Assembly: GCA_043757265.1 (NCBI GenBank)
Contig: JAYUQP010000117.1
Location: 1 to 53,992, forward strand
Direction of reading: 5' to 3'
Length of the DNA: 53,992 nt
Source of the DNA: JANPLN01 sp043757265
Lineage (GTDB): Bacteria; Bdellovibrionota; Bdellovibrionia; Bdellovibrionales; JAGQZY01
Position 1 is the stretch's first letter. Each line of letters begins with the position of its first letter. Made by a program: the position numbers and the translations under genes. Shown piece after piece: positions 14,212 through 23,325 of the stretch. Under the pieces are notes generated by a model. The model was not told the DNA's origin and made no database searches. It worked only from the letters and a program-made list of their open reading frames with translations.

Positions 14212-15858
14212 CTATAACCGAATATCCAGAGGTCGATGCAGTTGCTCTAGCAGCTCGACGAGAATTTTTTTGTTTATTGGCTTAGTAAGAAAATGAGTAA
14301 AGCCTGATTTACTCGCGCGTTCGGCTTCTTCTTTCATTGCATGGGCGGTGAGCGCGATGACTGGCTCGGCGTAGCCCTTTGCTCGCAACTCGCGAACGGC
14401 TTCGTGGCCATCCATCACCGGCATTTGTATATCCATCAAAATCACGTTGAACTTACCCGTCAAAGCCAATTCCACACCTTTGGCGCCATTGTCTGCGAAA
14501 GTGAGTGACGACCCGGTTTCTTCGAGCATTTTTTCGATGAGATACTGATTATCTGGCGAATCCTCTACTACAAGAATTTCGAGCCCAGCAAGAATTTTTT
14601 GGCTCTGCGCTTGCTTCGAATTTTGCGAAGGTTCGATTGTTATTGATTTAAGAGATACAAGATTTACTTCTTCGGGGGTGGCCACTGGTATCTGGATGTC
14701 GAACACGCTGCCGCTTCCAATTTCACTTTCGACCAATCGAAAATCCCCGCCGAGGGCTTGGCATAGTTTTTTAGTGAGAATCAATCCTAAGCCCGTGCCA
14801 CCAAATTTTCGGGTGGACGATGAATCTGCCTGCGAAAAAGCTTGGAATAATGAATCACGTTGTTCTGGCGAAATCCCGCGCCCCGTATCTGTAACCCTAA
14901 ATCCCAAACGATACGTATTGTAATCGGCTGTTAAAACAACACGTCCCTTCTCGGTAAACTTAATGGCGTTTCCTACCACGTTGAATAAAATTTGTCGAAG
15001 TCGCGACGGATCTGTTTCGACAAACTCTGGTAACGGCCCGTCACATTTAAATTCAAAAATCAGCCCGCTTTCGCGAGCTCGTGCTCCCGCCGTAGCAGCA
15101 AAATCGGCTAAAAATTGAACGAGTTGAAACTTTGATTTTTCAATCACCATCTTGCCAGCTTCAACTTTGGTAAGGTCTAAAATATCGTCGATGATACGGA
15201 GCAAATGATGAGAGTTACGATCGATAATCGATAAATAATTTGCAGCTTCGCTATTTGGATCTAATCCAAGTTCTTTTAACAAACCAACAAATCCCATGAT
15301 TGCACCAAGGGGCGTACGAATCTCGTGGGACATGTTTGCCAAAAACGCCGACTTTGCTTGGCTCGCACGCTCTGCCTCAAATCGAGTGGCTTCAATCTCT
15401 GCCGTTTGCACACTTTGGCGATGCGTTTCGTATTCGAGGTATGTGACAGATGCTTTGCTTATGCCAAGGTCAATAAACTCATGCATCATCTTTCGACTTT
15501 CGGTATCAGTGATACCTTTTGCGTCCACAGATTCAATAAGGATGTTTCTTAAAATATGATATTCGGCAATCACCTGATCGAGTGTGTACTCGGGTTGATT
15601 GGCCCGGTCCTCCGCATGCTCGCGCGCAACTTCGGCGTTTTCCTTTACATTACTTTTGGGATTGCTACTTTGTAACGTGACTACCAGCTGATCTAAAAAT
15701 TGTGGCAACGAATCGATCAGGGCAAGCCGGGTTTGAGCCCGTGCGGCCTCCACTTTTTGCCTGCACCGAGTTTGCCACTCTTTAAGAATAGCGTCCTTCG
15801 ATTCGTCGAGATGAGCGGCAACTTGATGCCGATCTAAAAATTGAGATGACGAAGCCAT
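14212..15858 (-). CDS. hybrid sensor histidine kinase with RsbR-type N-terminus
   Basis: 548 residues, soluble (no membrane helix). Residues about 10-145 are helical and resemble the RsbRD N-terminal domain (VIAEYHILRNILIESV). The HisKA box is AFLANMSHEIRTPLGAIMGF with His178; the ATPase domain has FNVVGNAIKF (Asn297), DTGRGI (324-329) and GGTGLGL (353-359). A C-terminal receiver follows from about 427, with phospho-acceptor Asp476 in LMDIQMPVMDG and the conserved Lys in FLTKPINKK. It autophosphorylates and passes phosphate to its own receiver; the final output is unknown. The lone receiver encoded just upstream is a likely partner. The upstream region 15859-16021 separates the two genes. Confidence 0.92.
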   Translation of the reverse strand: MASSSQFLDRHQVAAHLDESKDAILKEWQTRCRQKVEAARAQTRLALIDSLPQFLDQLVVTLQSSNPKSNVKENAEVAREHAEDRANQPEYTLDQVIAEYHILRNILIESVDAKGITDTESRKMMHEFIDLGISKASVTYLEYETHRQSVQTAEIEATRFEAERASQAKSAFLANMSHEIRTPLGAIMGFVGLLKELGLDPNSEAANYLSIIDRNSHHLLRIIDDILDLTKVEAGKMVIEKSKFQLVQFLADFAATAGARARESGLIFEFKCDGPLPEFVETDPSRLRQILFNVVGNAIKFTEKGRVVLTADYNTYRLGFRVTDTGRGISPEQRDSLFQAFSQADSSSTRKFGGTGLGLILTKKLCQALGGDFRLVESEIGSGSVFDIQIPVATPEEVNLVSLKSITIEPSQNSKQAQSQKILAGLEILVVEDSPDNQYLIEKMLEETGSSLTFADNGAKGVELALTGKFNVILMDIQMPVMDGHEAVRELRAKGYAEPVIALTAHAMKEEAERASKSGFTHFLTKPINKKILVELLEQLHRPLDIRL

Positions 15859-16021
15859 TGTCTATCCTTCGATGTTAATAGAGCTGCCACTGTCTCTTGA
15901 ATTAAAGTGTACGGCAGCTAAGATCCCGTAATCAGCGTATCTTTCATAAATAGTATATACATAGAGGGGTGGCCTCAGTCACATAGAAAAAATTCCTAAT
16001 CCGCGTCGGCGAGAAAAAACT

Positions 16022-16393
16022 TCAATGTAACAGGGTGTTGCGTTTTGCGACCTGCACAACCGATGCGAGGCTAAATGGCTTTTTCAAAACATCAGTCACA
16101 TTTAGTAATGTTCCCGCAGTTTCTACTCCCTCTTCGCCAGACATAAGGACCACAGGAATATTCTTAAGCCGGGGATGAGCATCTCGCATGTTAAGAAAAC
16201 TTAATCCATCCATAACCGGCATTTGAAGATCAAGAAAGATCACATCAGGAAGCGCGGCGAGGCTTACTAATCTAGTCATAGCCTCTTCACCATTTGAACT
16301 ACATTCGATGTGGTAGCCTTTTGCTTCAAGGAGACACTTGAGGAGAAGTCGCATCTCATTGCAATCGTCAATGATAAGAACGTTTTTTTTCAT
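16022..16393 (-). CDS. single-domain response regulator (CheY-like)
   Basis: 123 residues, only a receiver domain: acidic pair IIDDCNEM (Asp9-10), phospho-acceptor Asp55 in FLDLQMPVMDG, the MSGEE switch region and Lys105 in VLKKPF. No DNA-binding output domain, so it likely works by protein contact or as a phosphorelay intermediate. It is transcribed towards the hybrid kinase gene and divergently from the kinase at 16471. Confidence 0.93.
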   Translation of the reverse strand: MKKNVLIIDDCNEMRLLLKCLLEAKGYHIECSSNGEEAMTRLVSLAALPDVIFLDLQMPVMDGLSFLNMRDAHPRLKNIPVVLMSGEEGVETAGTLLNVTDVLKKPFSLASVVQVAKRNTLLH

Positions 16394-16470
16394 TCAGTTT
16401 AGTAGCACACCTGTATTTTTTAATCACTGGACTTCGATCTCGTTGAAGAGTTTACTCATATCATACAAGG

Positions 16471-17619
16471 GTGGAACCGTGCTGCACAAGTTCTTTAGAA
16501 GAAAATAAAAGCGATATTCTAGCGCTCAGCGAAGCTAAGACCTTACGGCTTGCTGGTATAAATGGTGGCTCAGATCAACTGAAAGTTGGACTTCCCTTAT
16601 TTTACGATCAGTTAATTACAGTTCTCGAAAAAAAGCTCATGTCGAACCCACCCGACGCTTTACTGCAAGCTGCTGCCCAACACGGAAAAGAGTTTCTACG
16701 CTTAGGCTATTCTCTCTCCCACGTAGTTCACGCCTACGGGGCTATGTGCCAGGCAATCACGGAACTTGCTATGAAAAAGAATGCGGACATCTCTTCAAGC
16801 GAATTTAATATTTTAAACGGCTGTCTCGACGTTGCTATCGCCTCAGCCGTTTCGGAATTTCAATTTAGGAGTGTGGAGGCCAGCGAAGCACGAGAGGTGC
16901 AGCATTTGGGTATCCTCGCACATGAGCTCCGAAATGCGCTTTCGAGTGCAACTTTGGCGCATGAGATGATTCGCGCAGGGCTTGTGGGAACAGGTGGAAG
17001 CACGGCAGATGTACTCGATGCGAACCTTTCGAGGATGCGTCAAATCATCGATCGTTCACTTTCGGAAGTGAGACTGCGCGCCGATGCCGATTTGTTTATC
17101 GAAAAGTTCCGCCTGTCAGATCTTTGCGATCAGATTTTTGTCACTGCAAAAATAGAAGCACGCAAAAAAGATGTTCTGTTGACTTGCGAGGTTGATTGGA
17201 AGATCGAGCTCGAAACTGATCGACAGTTTGTTTTATCAGCTGTTGCAAATCTCATTCAAAATGCCATTAAATATACTCATAGAGGCGGAAAAATTCGCCT
17301 CGGAGCTCAGATAAATGGAGACCACGTCGCGATCGAAGTCGAGGATGGATGTGGCGGAATTGATCCAGCAAAAGTGGCAATAATTTTTGAACCGTATGTA
17401 CAAAAAAATACGGATCGCAGTGGAATAGGACTTGGTCTCACCATCGCCCAACGGGCCGTCGAGCTTTGCCAGGGTAAAATCTCGGTGCGCAACAATCCTG
17501 GTCACGGATGTACTTTCGTTATCGAAATACCGCAAAAAATCACGCCTGACAGCAGCCGAAAAACCACGGTGCCAGGAATTGATTCCGTACAACCCGACTT
17601 TTCAAAAAAGAGAGAATAG
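16471..17619 (+). CDS. sensor histidine kinase with RsbR-type N-terminus
   Basis: 382 residues, soluble. The N-terminal part contains FLRLGYSLSHVVHAYGAMCQ, a pattern seen in RsbRD-type and haem-free globin-like sensor domains. The dimerisation box is LGILAHELRNALSSATLA with His151; the ATPase domain has ANLIQNAIKY (Asn264), VEDGCGGI and GIGLGLTIAQ. There is no receiver. The start given is a GTG at 16471; no good ribosome site is seen, so the true start could differ by some codons. It is divergent from the lone receiver; the three genes together probably form one signalling unit (inference). Confidence 0.88.
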   Translation: MEPCCTSSLEENKSDILALSEAKTLRLAGINGGSDQLKVGLPLFYDQLITVLEKKLMSNPPDALLQAAAQHGKEFLRLGYSLSHVVHAYGAMCQAITELAMKKNADISSSEFNILNGCLDVAIASAVSEFQFRSVEASEAREVQHLGILAHELRNALSSATLAHEMIRAGLVGTGGSTADVLDANLSRMRQIIDRSLSEVRLRADADLFIEKFRLSDLCDQIFVTAKIEARKKDVLLTCEVDWKIELETDRQFVLSAVANLIQNAIKYTHRGGKIRLGAQINGDHVAIEVEDGCGGIDPAKVAIIFEPYVQKNTDRSGIGLGLTIAQRAVELCQGKISVRNNPGHGCTFVIEIPQKITPDSSRKTTVPGIDSVQPDFSKKRE

Positions 17620-17988
17620 TCGACGACTTTAACTGCCAAAATCCTTCGCTGCGCTCTGAATGACGGTACGTTTGCTTCTCTTATGATGACACCATCGGCT
17701 TTCCGTTACCCCTTCCGTCATCCTGAGCGAATGCGAAGGATCTCGCAGCTCGAGGTCCTTCGATTTCGCAAGAGATGACGGAGATTGAAACAAAACGAGG
17801 CTACACAGATCCTTCGCTGTGCTTAGGATGACGGTGTATGTTTGGAGGATTTCGTTGCTTTATAGAATTTGAGTGCCCTTCAGAATATAAGTTCTCTTCA
17901 AACTATTTATAAGAGTTCTTCTTAACTCCGTCACTGCGTTGACCCGTCATAATGGATGCACAACAATGCGCCCAACTTGGAGGTAACG
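17620..17988. repeat. REP-like palindrome cluster 2 and hydrolase upstream region
   Basis: No gene. Several degenerate copies of the motif seen at 14131 occur: ATCCTTCGCTGCGCTCTGAATGACGG-type sequence from 17641, CCGTCATCCTGAGCGAATGCG near 17714, GATGACGG near 17774, and CAGATCCTTCGCTGTGCTTAGGATGACGG-type sequence ending near 17834. They form at least two overlapping hairpins. The last 150 bases should hold the promoter of the hydrolase gene, which I cannot place. Confidence 0.75.
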
Positions 17989-18921
17989 ATGAACTTCTTT
18001 TTAGCCGAAGATCAAAGCCAAATTTTTTTTCGCGACATGGGTGAAGGAAGCCCAGTGATACTCATTCATGGGTGGCCGCTTAACGGCGACATGTTCGAGT
18101 ACCAGACTCTCGAGCTGCTCCGAAAAGGATTTAGAGTTATCACCTACGACCGACGCGGTTTTGGACGCTCGGAGCACTCAGCCACCGGCTACGATTACAA
18201 TACGTTTTCGGACGATCTGGCTGCGCTTATTGACCATCTTGACTTAAAAAAGGTATCGCTTGTGGGATTTTCCATGGGCGGCGGTGAAATTGCTCGCTAT
18301 ATCAGTCGGCATGGATCAGAAAAAGTTGCGAGCGTTGCCTTCATCGCGGCGGTGACTCCCTATTTGCTGAAAGACAACAGCAACCCGAAGGGTGTGGAAC
18401 AACGAGCCTTTATGCAGATGATTTCGCAGATTGAGGAAGACCGTCCTGCGTTTTTAGGTCAGTTTATAAAACCTTTTTTTGGCATCAATCTTGTGCAAAA
18501 TCCAGTGTCGCAGGAAACCCAAAATTGGTGCTTCAGCATGGCCATGGCGGCATCTCTTAAAGCCACGATTGATTGCGTGACCGCCTTCAGTTGCACAGAT
18601 TTTCGCGACGACATGGCTGCCATTGATGTTCCTACCCTTATCATTCATGGAACTGAAGACAAAGTTGTTCCATTGGCGGTGGCTGGAGAAGCTTCGTCTA
18701 GATTGCTTCCACATGCGATCTTCAAAAGATACGAGGGAGCTCCGCATGGGTTATTTATTACCCACAAACACAAACTCAATGCTGATTTACAAACATTTTT
18801 GGATGCGAATCGAGGTATCTCCACCGATCGAGTTTCGGATTTGGAGGATGACGGAAGTGAATTAGCAAATGACGAGAACCGTTTGGACAGGTCGCGTCCC
18901 TCGCAGTGGCAGAATCACTAA
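17989..18921 (+). CDS. alpha/beta hydrolase, non-haem haloperoxidase-like
   Basis: The start at 17989 is preferred because GGAGGT lies four bases upstream and the protein then begins like the family (MNFFLAEDQSQIFFRDMGEG). The 310 residues contain the oxyanion motif HGWPLNG (27-33), DRRGFGRSE, the nucleophile elbow GFSMGGGE (Ser95), acid Asp224 in IHGTEDKVVP and His253 in GAPHGLF. This is the pattern of cofactor-free chloroperoxidase/esterase-type hydrolases. The last 35 residues (from about 275) are an unusual acidic-then-basic extension beyond the fold. The substrate cannot be told from sequence. Confidence 0.88.
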   Translation: MNFFLAEDQSQIFFRDMGEGSPVILIHGWPLNGDMFEYQTLELLRKGFRVITYDRRGFGRSEHSATGYDYNTFSDDLAALIDHLDLKKVSLVGFSMGGGEIARYISRHGSEKVASVAFIAAVTPYLLKDNSNPKGVEQRAFMQMISQIEEDRPAFLGQFIKPFFGINLVQNPVSQETQNWCFSMAMAASLKATIDCVTAFSCTDFRDDMAAIDVPTLIIHGTEDKVVPLAVAGEASSRLLPHAIFKRYEGAPHGLFITHKHKLNADLQTFLDANRGISTDRVSDLEDDGSELANDENRLDRSRPSQWQNH

Positions 18922-19026
18922 CACCAATAGAATAAATTTCAGGTTAAAAAAATGGCACCCTAAAACTTCTTCCCGGTCAGTTGCAATTTTACGAGTTACC
19001 GCCTACATCATTGCAACGGGGGATTC

Positions 19027-19392
19027 ATGAAAATTTTAATAGTATTAGCAATGTTAGCGCCTGCACTTTACGCGCAGGCAGATTGTAAATCGCAACTTAC
19101 AAGTATCGTTACCAGTGCGGAATCGATAATTTTAAACAGCGACCTTGACCCGCGCTGCAAAGCGCTTGGACTTAAAGGTGGAAAACAAAATTGTGTGAAT
19201 GCCACCGAAGGAACCATTTGGGAGCTTCAAGCAATGATCGAGCCTATCCTGAATCGAGCGCGAAATCACTGCAAGCAAAAGATCTGCGCCAGCCAAAAAC
19301 AGACCTGTTCTAGCTTATTAAGTAGCGAAACCCACCTTCTTGCCGTAGGAATTTACGGGCTGCTCGACGATATCGAGGACGCAAACTGGTAA
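19027..19392 (+). CDS. small secreted Cys-rich protein
   Basis: 121 residues with a short signal peptide (MKILIVLAMLAPALYAQA) and seven Cys in the mature part, including KICASQKQTCSS near 88-99. A GGGGG ribosome site precedes the ATG. The spacing of Cys suggests disulfides in the periplasm or outside. No family is recognised. It is a single gene, with the convergent acyltransferase gene downstream. Confidence 0.7.
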   Translation: MKILIVLAMLAPALYAQADCKSQLTSIVTSAESIILNSDLDPRCKALGLKGGKQNCVNATEGTIWELQAMIEPILNRARNHCKQKICASQKQTCSSLLSSETHLLAVGIYGLLDDIEDANW

Positions 19393-19482
19393 GTGATAAG
19401 TGAGCCAAACGTCTAAGCAACAAAACTAGACGCGAAATGCAGACGAAAAGCATCGACGAGAAACCTATGCCCCATCACGGAG

Positions 19483-20340
19483 CTATCGAACCAAAGGCTT
19501 CTCTCCACTGATCACCTGAAAGCGCTTTGCTAGCGAGGCTTCGAGCTCTTGGGTTTTAAGCACTGTTAGCAGGTCGATACAATTGAACTCTTTGTCGAAT
19601 GCCGGCTCGCAGACAATTTTCGCTCCCATTTTTAAATACATCTTTACAAGTGATGGCACTATTTTTTCAGCTTCCAACTGTTCTTTCTCGGTAAGACCCA
19701 CGGAAAAAATATGGATCCACGACTGCATGTGCGGCATGTGGAATGCCTGCGTCGGTGCCACCGTGTTTTGCTCGAGAACATGACCTTGCTGACGTAAGTA
19801 TTCGTAAACCAAAGCCGCCTCACGAGGCTGATGAACCTTTACGCTTGAACACCCGAACAAAGTTTTGGCTTGCGATTGATTCATATATTCAGCAATTCCA
19901 CGAAACAACAGGGCCATCACGGCGCCCTTGCGATGCTCTTTGTGAATACACGCGCGACCAAGCTCTAGGTATGGCCCTTGGAAGTCTTTTAAATTAGTCA
20001 TATCAAATTCTTGCGCGGTGTACGCTTTTTTGAGTTCGTCGGACGCACGCAGGCGGTAAGTTCCAACAACATTCTGCGTGGCCTTGTGGACAATTAAAAG
20101 ATGATCAAAGGAGCGATCGTGTTTGTCGATGTCTAATCCGTAACGCATGATCTCGCGAAACTCTCTATGAAAAACCTCGTGGCGCAAGCGAAATGTTTTT
20201 AAAAGCTCCTCGACAGAATCGGCGGTCTTGATAAGGTAAGGTCCTAATTCAAGATTGAGAGAAATCATTGGCTTAAATCGACCTAAACCGTTCCAGCGCA
20301 CTTGAGTTTTTTCTTTGATGTGTGTGATGAGTTTGAGCAT
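19483..20340 (-). CDS. GNAT N-acyltransferase, OlsB-like (ornithine acylation)
   Basis: 285 residues. The pattern FRLRHEVFHREF (about 51-62), DHLLIVHK, VVGTYRLRA and YLELGRACIHKEHR is that of the Acetyltransf_5 family, which includes OlsB (adds a 3-hydroxyacyl chain to ornithine) and autoinducer-synthase-like acyltransferases. A GGAGG site precedes the ATG by five bases. It is divergent from a PlsC-type acyltransferase (20473), the OlsA-like second step, with about 130 bases between. The pair is the classic route to ornithine lipids; the amino acid acceptor is inferred, not shown. Confidence 0.75.
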   Translation of the reverse strand: MLKLITHIKEKTQVRWNGLGRFKPMISLNLELGPYLIKTADSVEELLKTFRLRHEVFHREFREIMRYGLDIDKHDRSFDHLLIVHKATQNVVGTYRLRASDELKKAYTAQEFDMTNLKDFQGPYLELGRACIHKEHRKGAVMALLFRGIAEYMNQSQAKTLFGCSSVKVHQPREAALVYEYLRQQGHVLEQNTVAPTQAFHMPHMQSWIHIFSVGLTEKEQLEAEKIVPSLVKMYLKMGAKIVCEPAFDKEFNCIDLLTVLKTQELEASLAKRFQVISGEKPLVR

Positions 20341-20472
20341 ACGAACCTCCGCTTTAAGAAATTTTAAGACAGGTTTTTAGTTTTGTATGTTTACTTTCGG
20401 TTAGCAGATGCTAACACAATCTTGATGTGACCTTTATCTGTGCACGCCTCAGTCTGTGGGCACGAGGTTTTC

Positions 20473-21174
20473 GTGTCCATTGCACTCACCGCAGATTTTG
20501 TAGCCCAATTGAGCTTTACAGTATTAAAGAGCTACCTACCCACGTCGTCCGTAGAAGAATTGCAGTGGGAATGGTCGCAAAAGACGCTCAAAAAATTTAA
20601 GATCTCATTAGAAGTTAAAGGTCAAATAAGCCATCAAAAGCCCATGATTTTTGTTGGAAATCACATCAGTTATTTGGACATTGTTCTTCTGATGGCCACG
20701 GTCCCGTCCGTTTCGTTTGTTGCCAAAAAAGAATTAGCCATGTGGCCCATTGTTGGTCATGCTGCACGTAAGACAAACACAATTTTTGTAAAACGCGAAA
20801 AAAATGAATCACGAAAAAATGCTCGCGCAGCCATCACTCAAGGTCTCGCACAACAGCAACGCATTGCTGTTTTTCCCTCTGGAACCACCGGTGTGAGTGA
20901 AAGTAAACAGTGGCGCCGAGGTATATTTGAAGTGGCGCAACAAGCTAACGCCATGATACTGCCGTTTCGTCTTTCCTACGAGCCCATGCGCGAAGTGGCT
21001 TACATAGATGATGATTTTTTTCCACTTCATCTGTTTCGCCTTACACAGCTTAAGCAGATTAAAGCCAAAATCGAATTTCACGAACCGGTTAAAGTTTTAG
21101 ATCCAGAAAAGGATTGCGAAACGTGGCGTCAGTGGTCCCAAGATCCAAAATTTCATAAATCGAACCACGAGTAA
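20473..21174 (+). CDS. 1-acyl-glycerol-phosphate acyltransferase family, OlsA/PlsC-like
   Basis: 233 residues from a GTG at 20473, chosen because GAGG lies five bases upstream; an earlier GTG at 20440 lacks a site. It has the acyltransferase box NHISYLD (His64, Asp69) and FPSGTTG (about 134-140) in place of the common EGTRS, a variant used by many OlsA-type members. It catalyses O-acylation of lysophospholipid or lyso-ornithine lipid at the membrane. Next to the OlsB-like gene it most likely makes the second acylation (inference). Its 3' end overlaps the convergent LtaS-like gene by 22 bases. Confidence 0.8.
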   Translation: MSIALTADFVAQLSFTVLKSYLPTSSVEELQWEWSQKTLKKFKISLEVKGQISHQKPMIFVGNHISYLDIVLLMATVPSVSFVAKKELAMWPIVGHAARKTNTIFVKREKNESRKNARAAITQGLAQQQRIAVFPSGTTGVSESKQWRRGIFEVAQQANAMILPFRLSYEPMREVAYIDDDFFPLHLFRLTQLKQIKAKIEFHEPVKVLDPEKDCETWRQWSQDPKFHKSNHE

Positions 21175-23063
21175 AGATTATTTTCGATTAAGCTGTTGTG
21201 ATAATATTGAATGTAGGATTTTATACGCAACTCCATGGACATTCGCAAATCTTCCTGGTCCGTAATTGGGTGCTGCTGAGTTGTATCAGTGATTGCAAAA
21301 AGAGTCCCACGAAGGTCTTTGTCCGAGAACTGTAAAAAATGATTTTTGTGCATCAGCCAGTGACCCCCATACGTATAGAAAATAGCTTCTCCGACTTGTG
21401 AGTTATCAAACACCGAACGACCAAAGAGCAGATGAGGCTCGTTGTGAATTTTCCAAAAATCCAAGATAGAAGGCAAGATATCTACATGCTGCGTGACTCG
21501 GTCGGTATTTAATTTCGATAGATTTTGCGTCGGATGAAAAAATAAAAGCGGAACCAAATGACGGCCTATGCTCGAATTGATTGTTTCCGACTGCGACATC
21601 TGCGAGTGATCGCCAGTGATAATAAAAAGAGTATTTTTGTACCACGGTTGTTTTTTCGCTTCCTCGAAGAATCGTTTCACTGCGTGATCAACGTAGCCAA
21701 TGCATTCGTGAATTTGCATTCGACCAGCAGGGAAAACGCCTTTATAGTGTTCCGGGACCGGGTATGGTTGGTGGGAGCTAATTGTAAATGCGGTGGTAAA
21801 AAATGGTTGCGGCTGAAGATTGATTTTGCTGAGAGCGAATTGTAAAAACGGCTCGTCGAAGATACCCCAATGCCCATCGAAATCGGACATATTGGGATAG
21901 TTCTCCAGAGAATAAAAGTTTTCAATTCCCGCCATTGCGGTGATCGCATCAAAATACATCGTGCCCTTGGGTGCCCCGTGAAAAAAACTTGTATAAATAC
22001 CCGCGCGCTTCGCGATATGACCAATACCATTCCATCTATTCCCGTAGTAGTTTGTCTTTACAAGCGGAGTGTGCACTAGAGCGGGTACGCCAAAAAACAC
22101 AGCAGGTAGGGCGTCAATGGAACGAAGTCCGTTCGCATAACTGTGTTTAAAAAGCGCTCCGTTTTTTGCCAATTCATCGAGAAAAGGCGTGAATCCCTTA
22201 CCGTCATTCGCACTTCCCCAAAATTCAGCTCCAAAACTTTCGAGCATAATAATCACCACGTTTTGCGGCTTTGGCCGGTGGTTGGACGAAGCGATATCAC
22301 GCTGCGCGAGCGTAGGTTGTTTGAGTTGCAAGAAAACGTCTTCGGCCGACGCGAAAAAGCTGACTGGCTCGAGATTCACTCCCTGTCGAGTTTTTAAAAG
22401 TGTAAAAGAAGAGTTTAGCGTTAATACGCCCAATTCGGATGTAGCCCCAGAAGCATAGGCATGCACGGGTTGAATAGGTTTTAGTTGAAAGCCTCCGCGG
22501 ATACCGAACACTAAGACAAATGCGCTCAGAAGTAACACAGCAGAGGTCTTTAGAGTTTGTTGGATTAAATTTTTTTTTGCGGGCGTATTAGGTGTTTGAG
22601 CTTTAGGAAAAAAGTAAAACAAATAAAAAAAGCCTGCCACTGCTAAGAAAGCCACATGCCAGAAGTTGATAAAAAATTGATCCATCTGCCGGACAGCTTC
22701 GTTGCGAAAAATAAAAATATCAAAATTCATGCGATGCCCGCTAAATTTGTAATATTCCGCATCAATAAGATTAGCTACCACAAATGGATAGTTAAACAGA
22801 ACAAAGAGACCACGCAATACTTTCTGAAAGTATCTATTCGCAAACACTCGTTGGGGCGTTAACAAAATACTTAGGATGAGAACGCCGTTGAGAATTAGAA
22901 CGGAAGAAAAATCAAACCGCATTCCGTGCACAAAACTTTGAACCAATGAACCCAATTCATGCTGCGAAAAAAGTCTAAAGTTGAACGCTAAAAATACCAG
23001 CCGTAACAGGCTGTACAGACCCATTAGCAGAAATAAAACTTTGCCAACAAAACGGAATTGCAC
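21153..23063 (-). CDS. LtaS-like sulfatase-family phosphoglycerol transferase
   Basis: 636 residues: five N-terminal membrane helices (about 8-28, 50-68, 84-100, 134-152, 172-188) and a large extracytoplasmic alkaline-phosphatase-fold domain. Metal and catalytic elements: IIMLESFGAEFW (Glu275), SYANGLRSIDALPAV where Ser315 takes the place of the catalytic Thr of LtaS, HWGIFDE, and TGDHSQM. The family transfers phosphoglycerol or phosphoethanolamine to glycolipids or polymers, e.g. osmoregulated glucans in Gram-negatives. GTG start with AAGG seven bases upstream; it follows the small gene 23071 by 7 bases. Confidence 0.85.
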   Translation of the reverse strand: MQFRFVGKVLFLLMGLYSLLRLVFLAFNFRLFSQHELGSLVQSFVHGMRFDFSSVLILNGVLILSILLTPQRVFANRYFQKVLRGLFVLFNYPFVVANLIDAEYYKFSGHRMNFDIFIFRNEAVRQMDQFFINFWHVAFLAVAGFFYLFYFFPKAQTPNTPAKKNLIQQTLKTSAVLLLSAFVLVFGIRGGFQLKPIQPVHAYASGATSELGVLTLNSSFTLLKTRQGVNLEPVSFFASAEDVFLQLKQPTLAQRDIASSNHRPKPQNVVIIMLESFGAEFWGSANDGKGFTPFLDELAKNGALFKHSYANGLRSIDALPAVFFGVPALVHTPLVKTNYYGNRWNGIGHIAKRAGIYTSFFHGAPKGTMYFDAITAMAGIENFYSLENYPNMSDFDGHWGIFDEPFLQFALSKINLQPQPFFTTAFTISSHQPYPVPEHYKGVFPAGRMQIHECIGYVDHAVKRFFEEAKKQPWYKNTLFIITGDHSQMSQSETINSSIGRHLVPLLFFHPTQNLSKLNTDRVTQHVDILPSILDFWKIHNEPHLLFGRSVFDNSQVGEAIFYTYGGHWLMHKNHFLQFSDKDLRGTLFAITDTTQQHPITDQEDLRMSMELRIKSYIQYYHNSLIENNLYSWFDL

Positions 23064-23070
23064 TCTTGCC

Positions 23071-23313
23071 TTAACGGTGGGGAACGAGCTGTTTTTTGAT
23101 CGAGCCAGCTAGGAATACTCTTTTACCGATTGTCGGCTCTTGCCCCGCAAACCAAAGCTGCCGGCTCATAACCCATTTTTGTTGGCTATTTAAAGTTTGA
23201 AGAATTATTCGCGAGGAATCATAACTGTAAACAGTGTACGAGGCCAAATCGGTTTTTATCGACAGACCTGCAGAGGCGGTACATACAAAAAAAATAAAAT
23301 TTAAAATAAACAT
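23071..23313 (-). CDS. small secreted protein, middle gene of LtaS-like operon
   Basis: 80 residues with a signal peptide (MFILNFIFFVCTASAG) and a short mature domain rich in Val/Trp/Lys (QQKWVMSRQLWFAGQEP). AGGGAG precedes the ATG. The gene sits 12 bases after the 23326-24015 gene and 7 bases before the LtaS-like gene, so all three are likely one transcript. Unknown family. Confidence 0.6.
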   Translation of the reverse strand: MFILNFIFFVCTASAGLSIKTDLASYTVYSYDSSRIILQTLNSQQKWVMSRQLWFAGQEPTIGKRVFLAGSIKKQLVPHR

Positions 23314-23325
23314 ACTACAAGCTCC

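Noticed and set aside
14131..17834. CRISPR array
   Set aside because: The repeated GTCATCCTGAGC units are palindromic, irregularly spaced and degenerate, with no spacers or cas genes.
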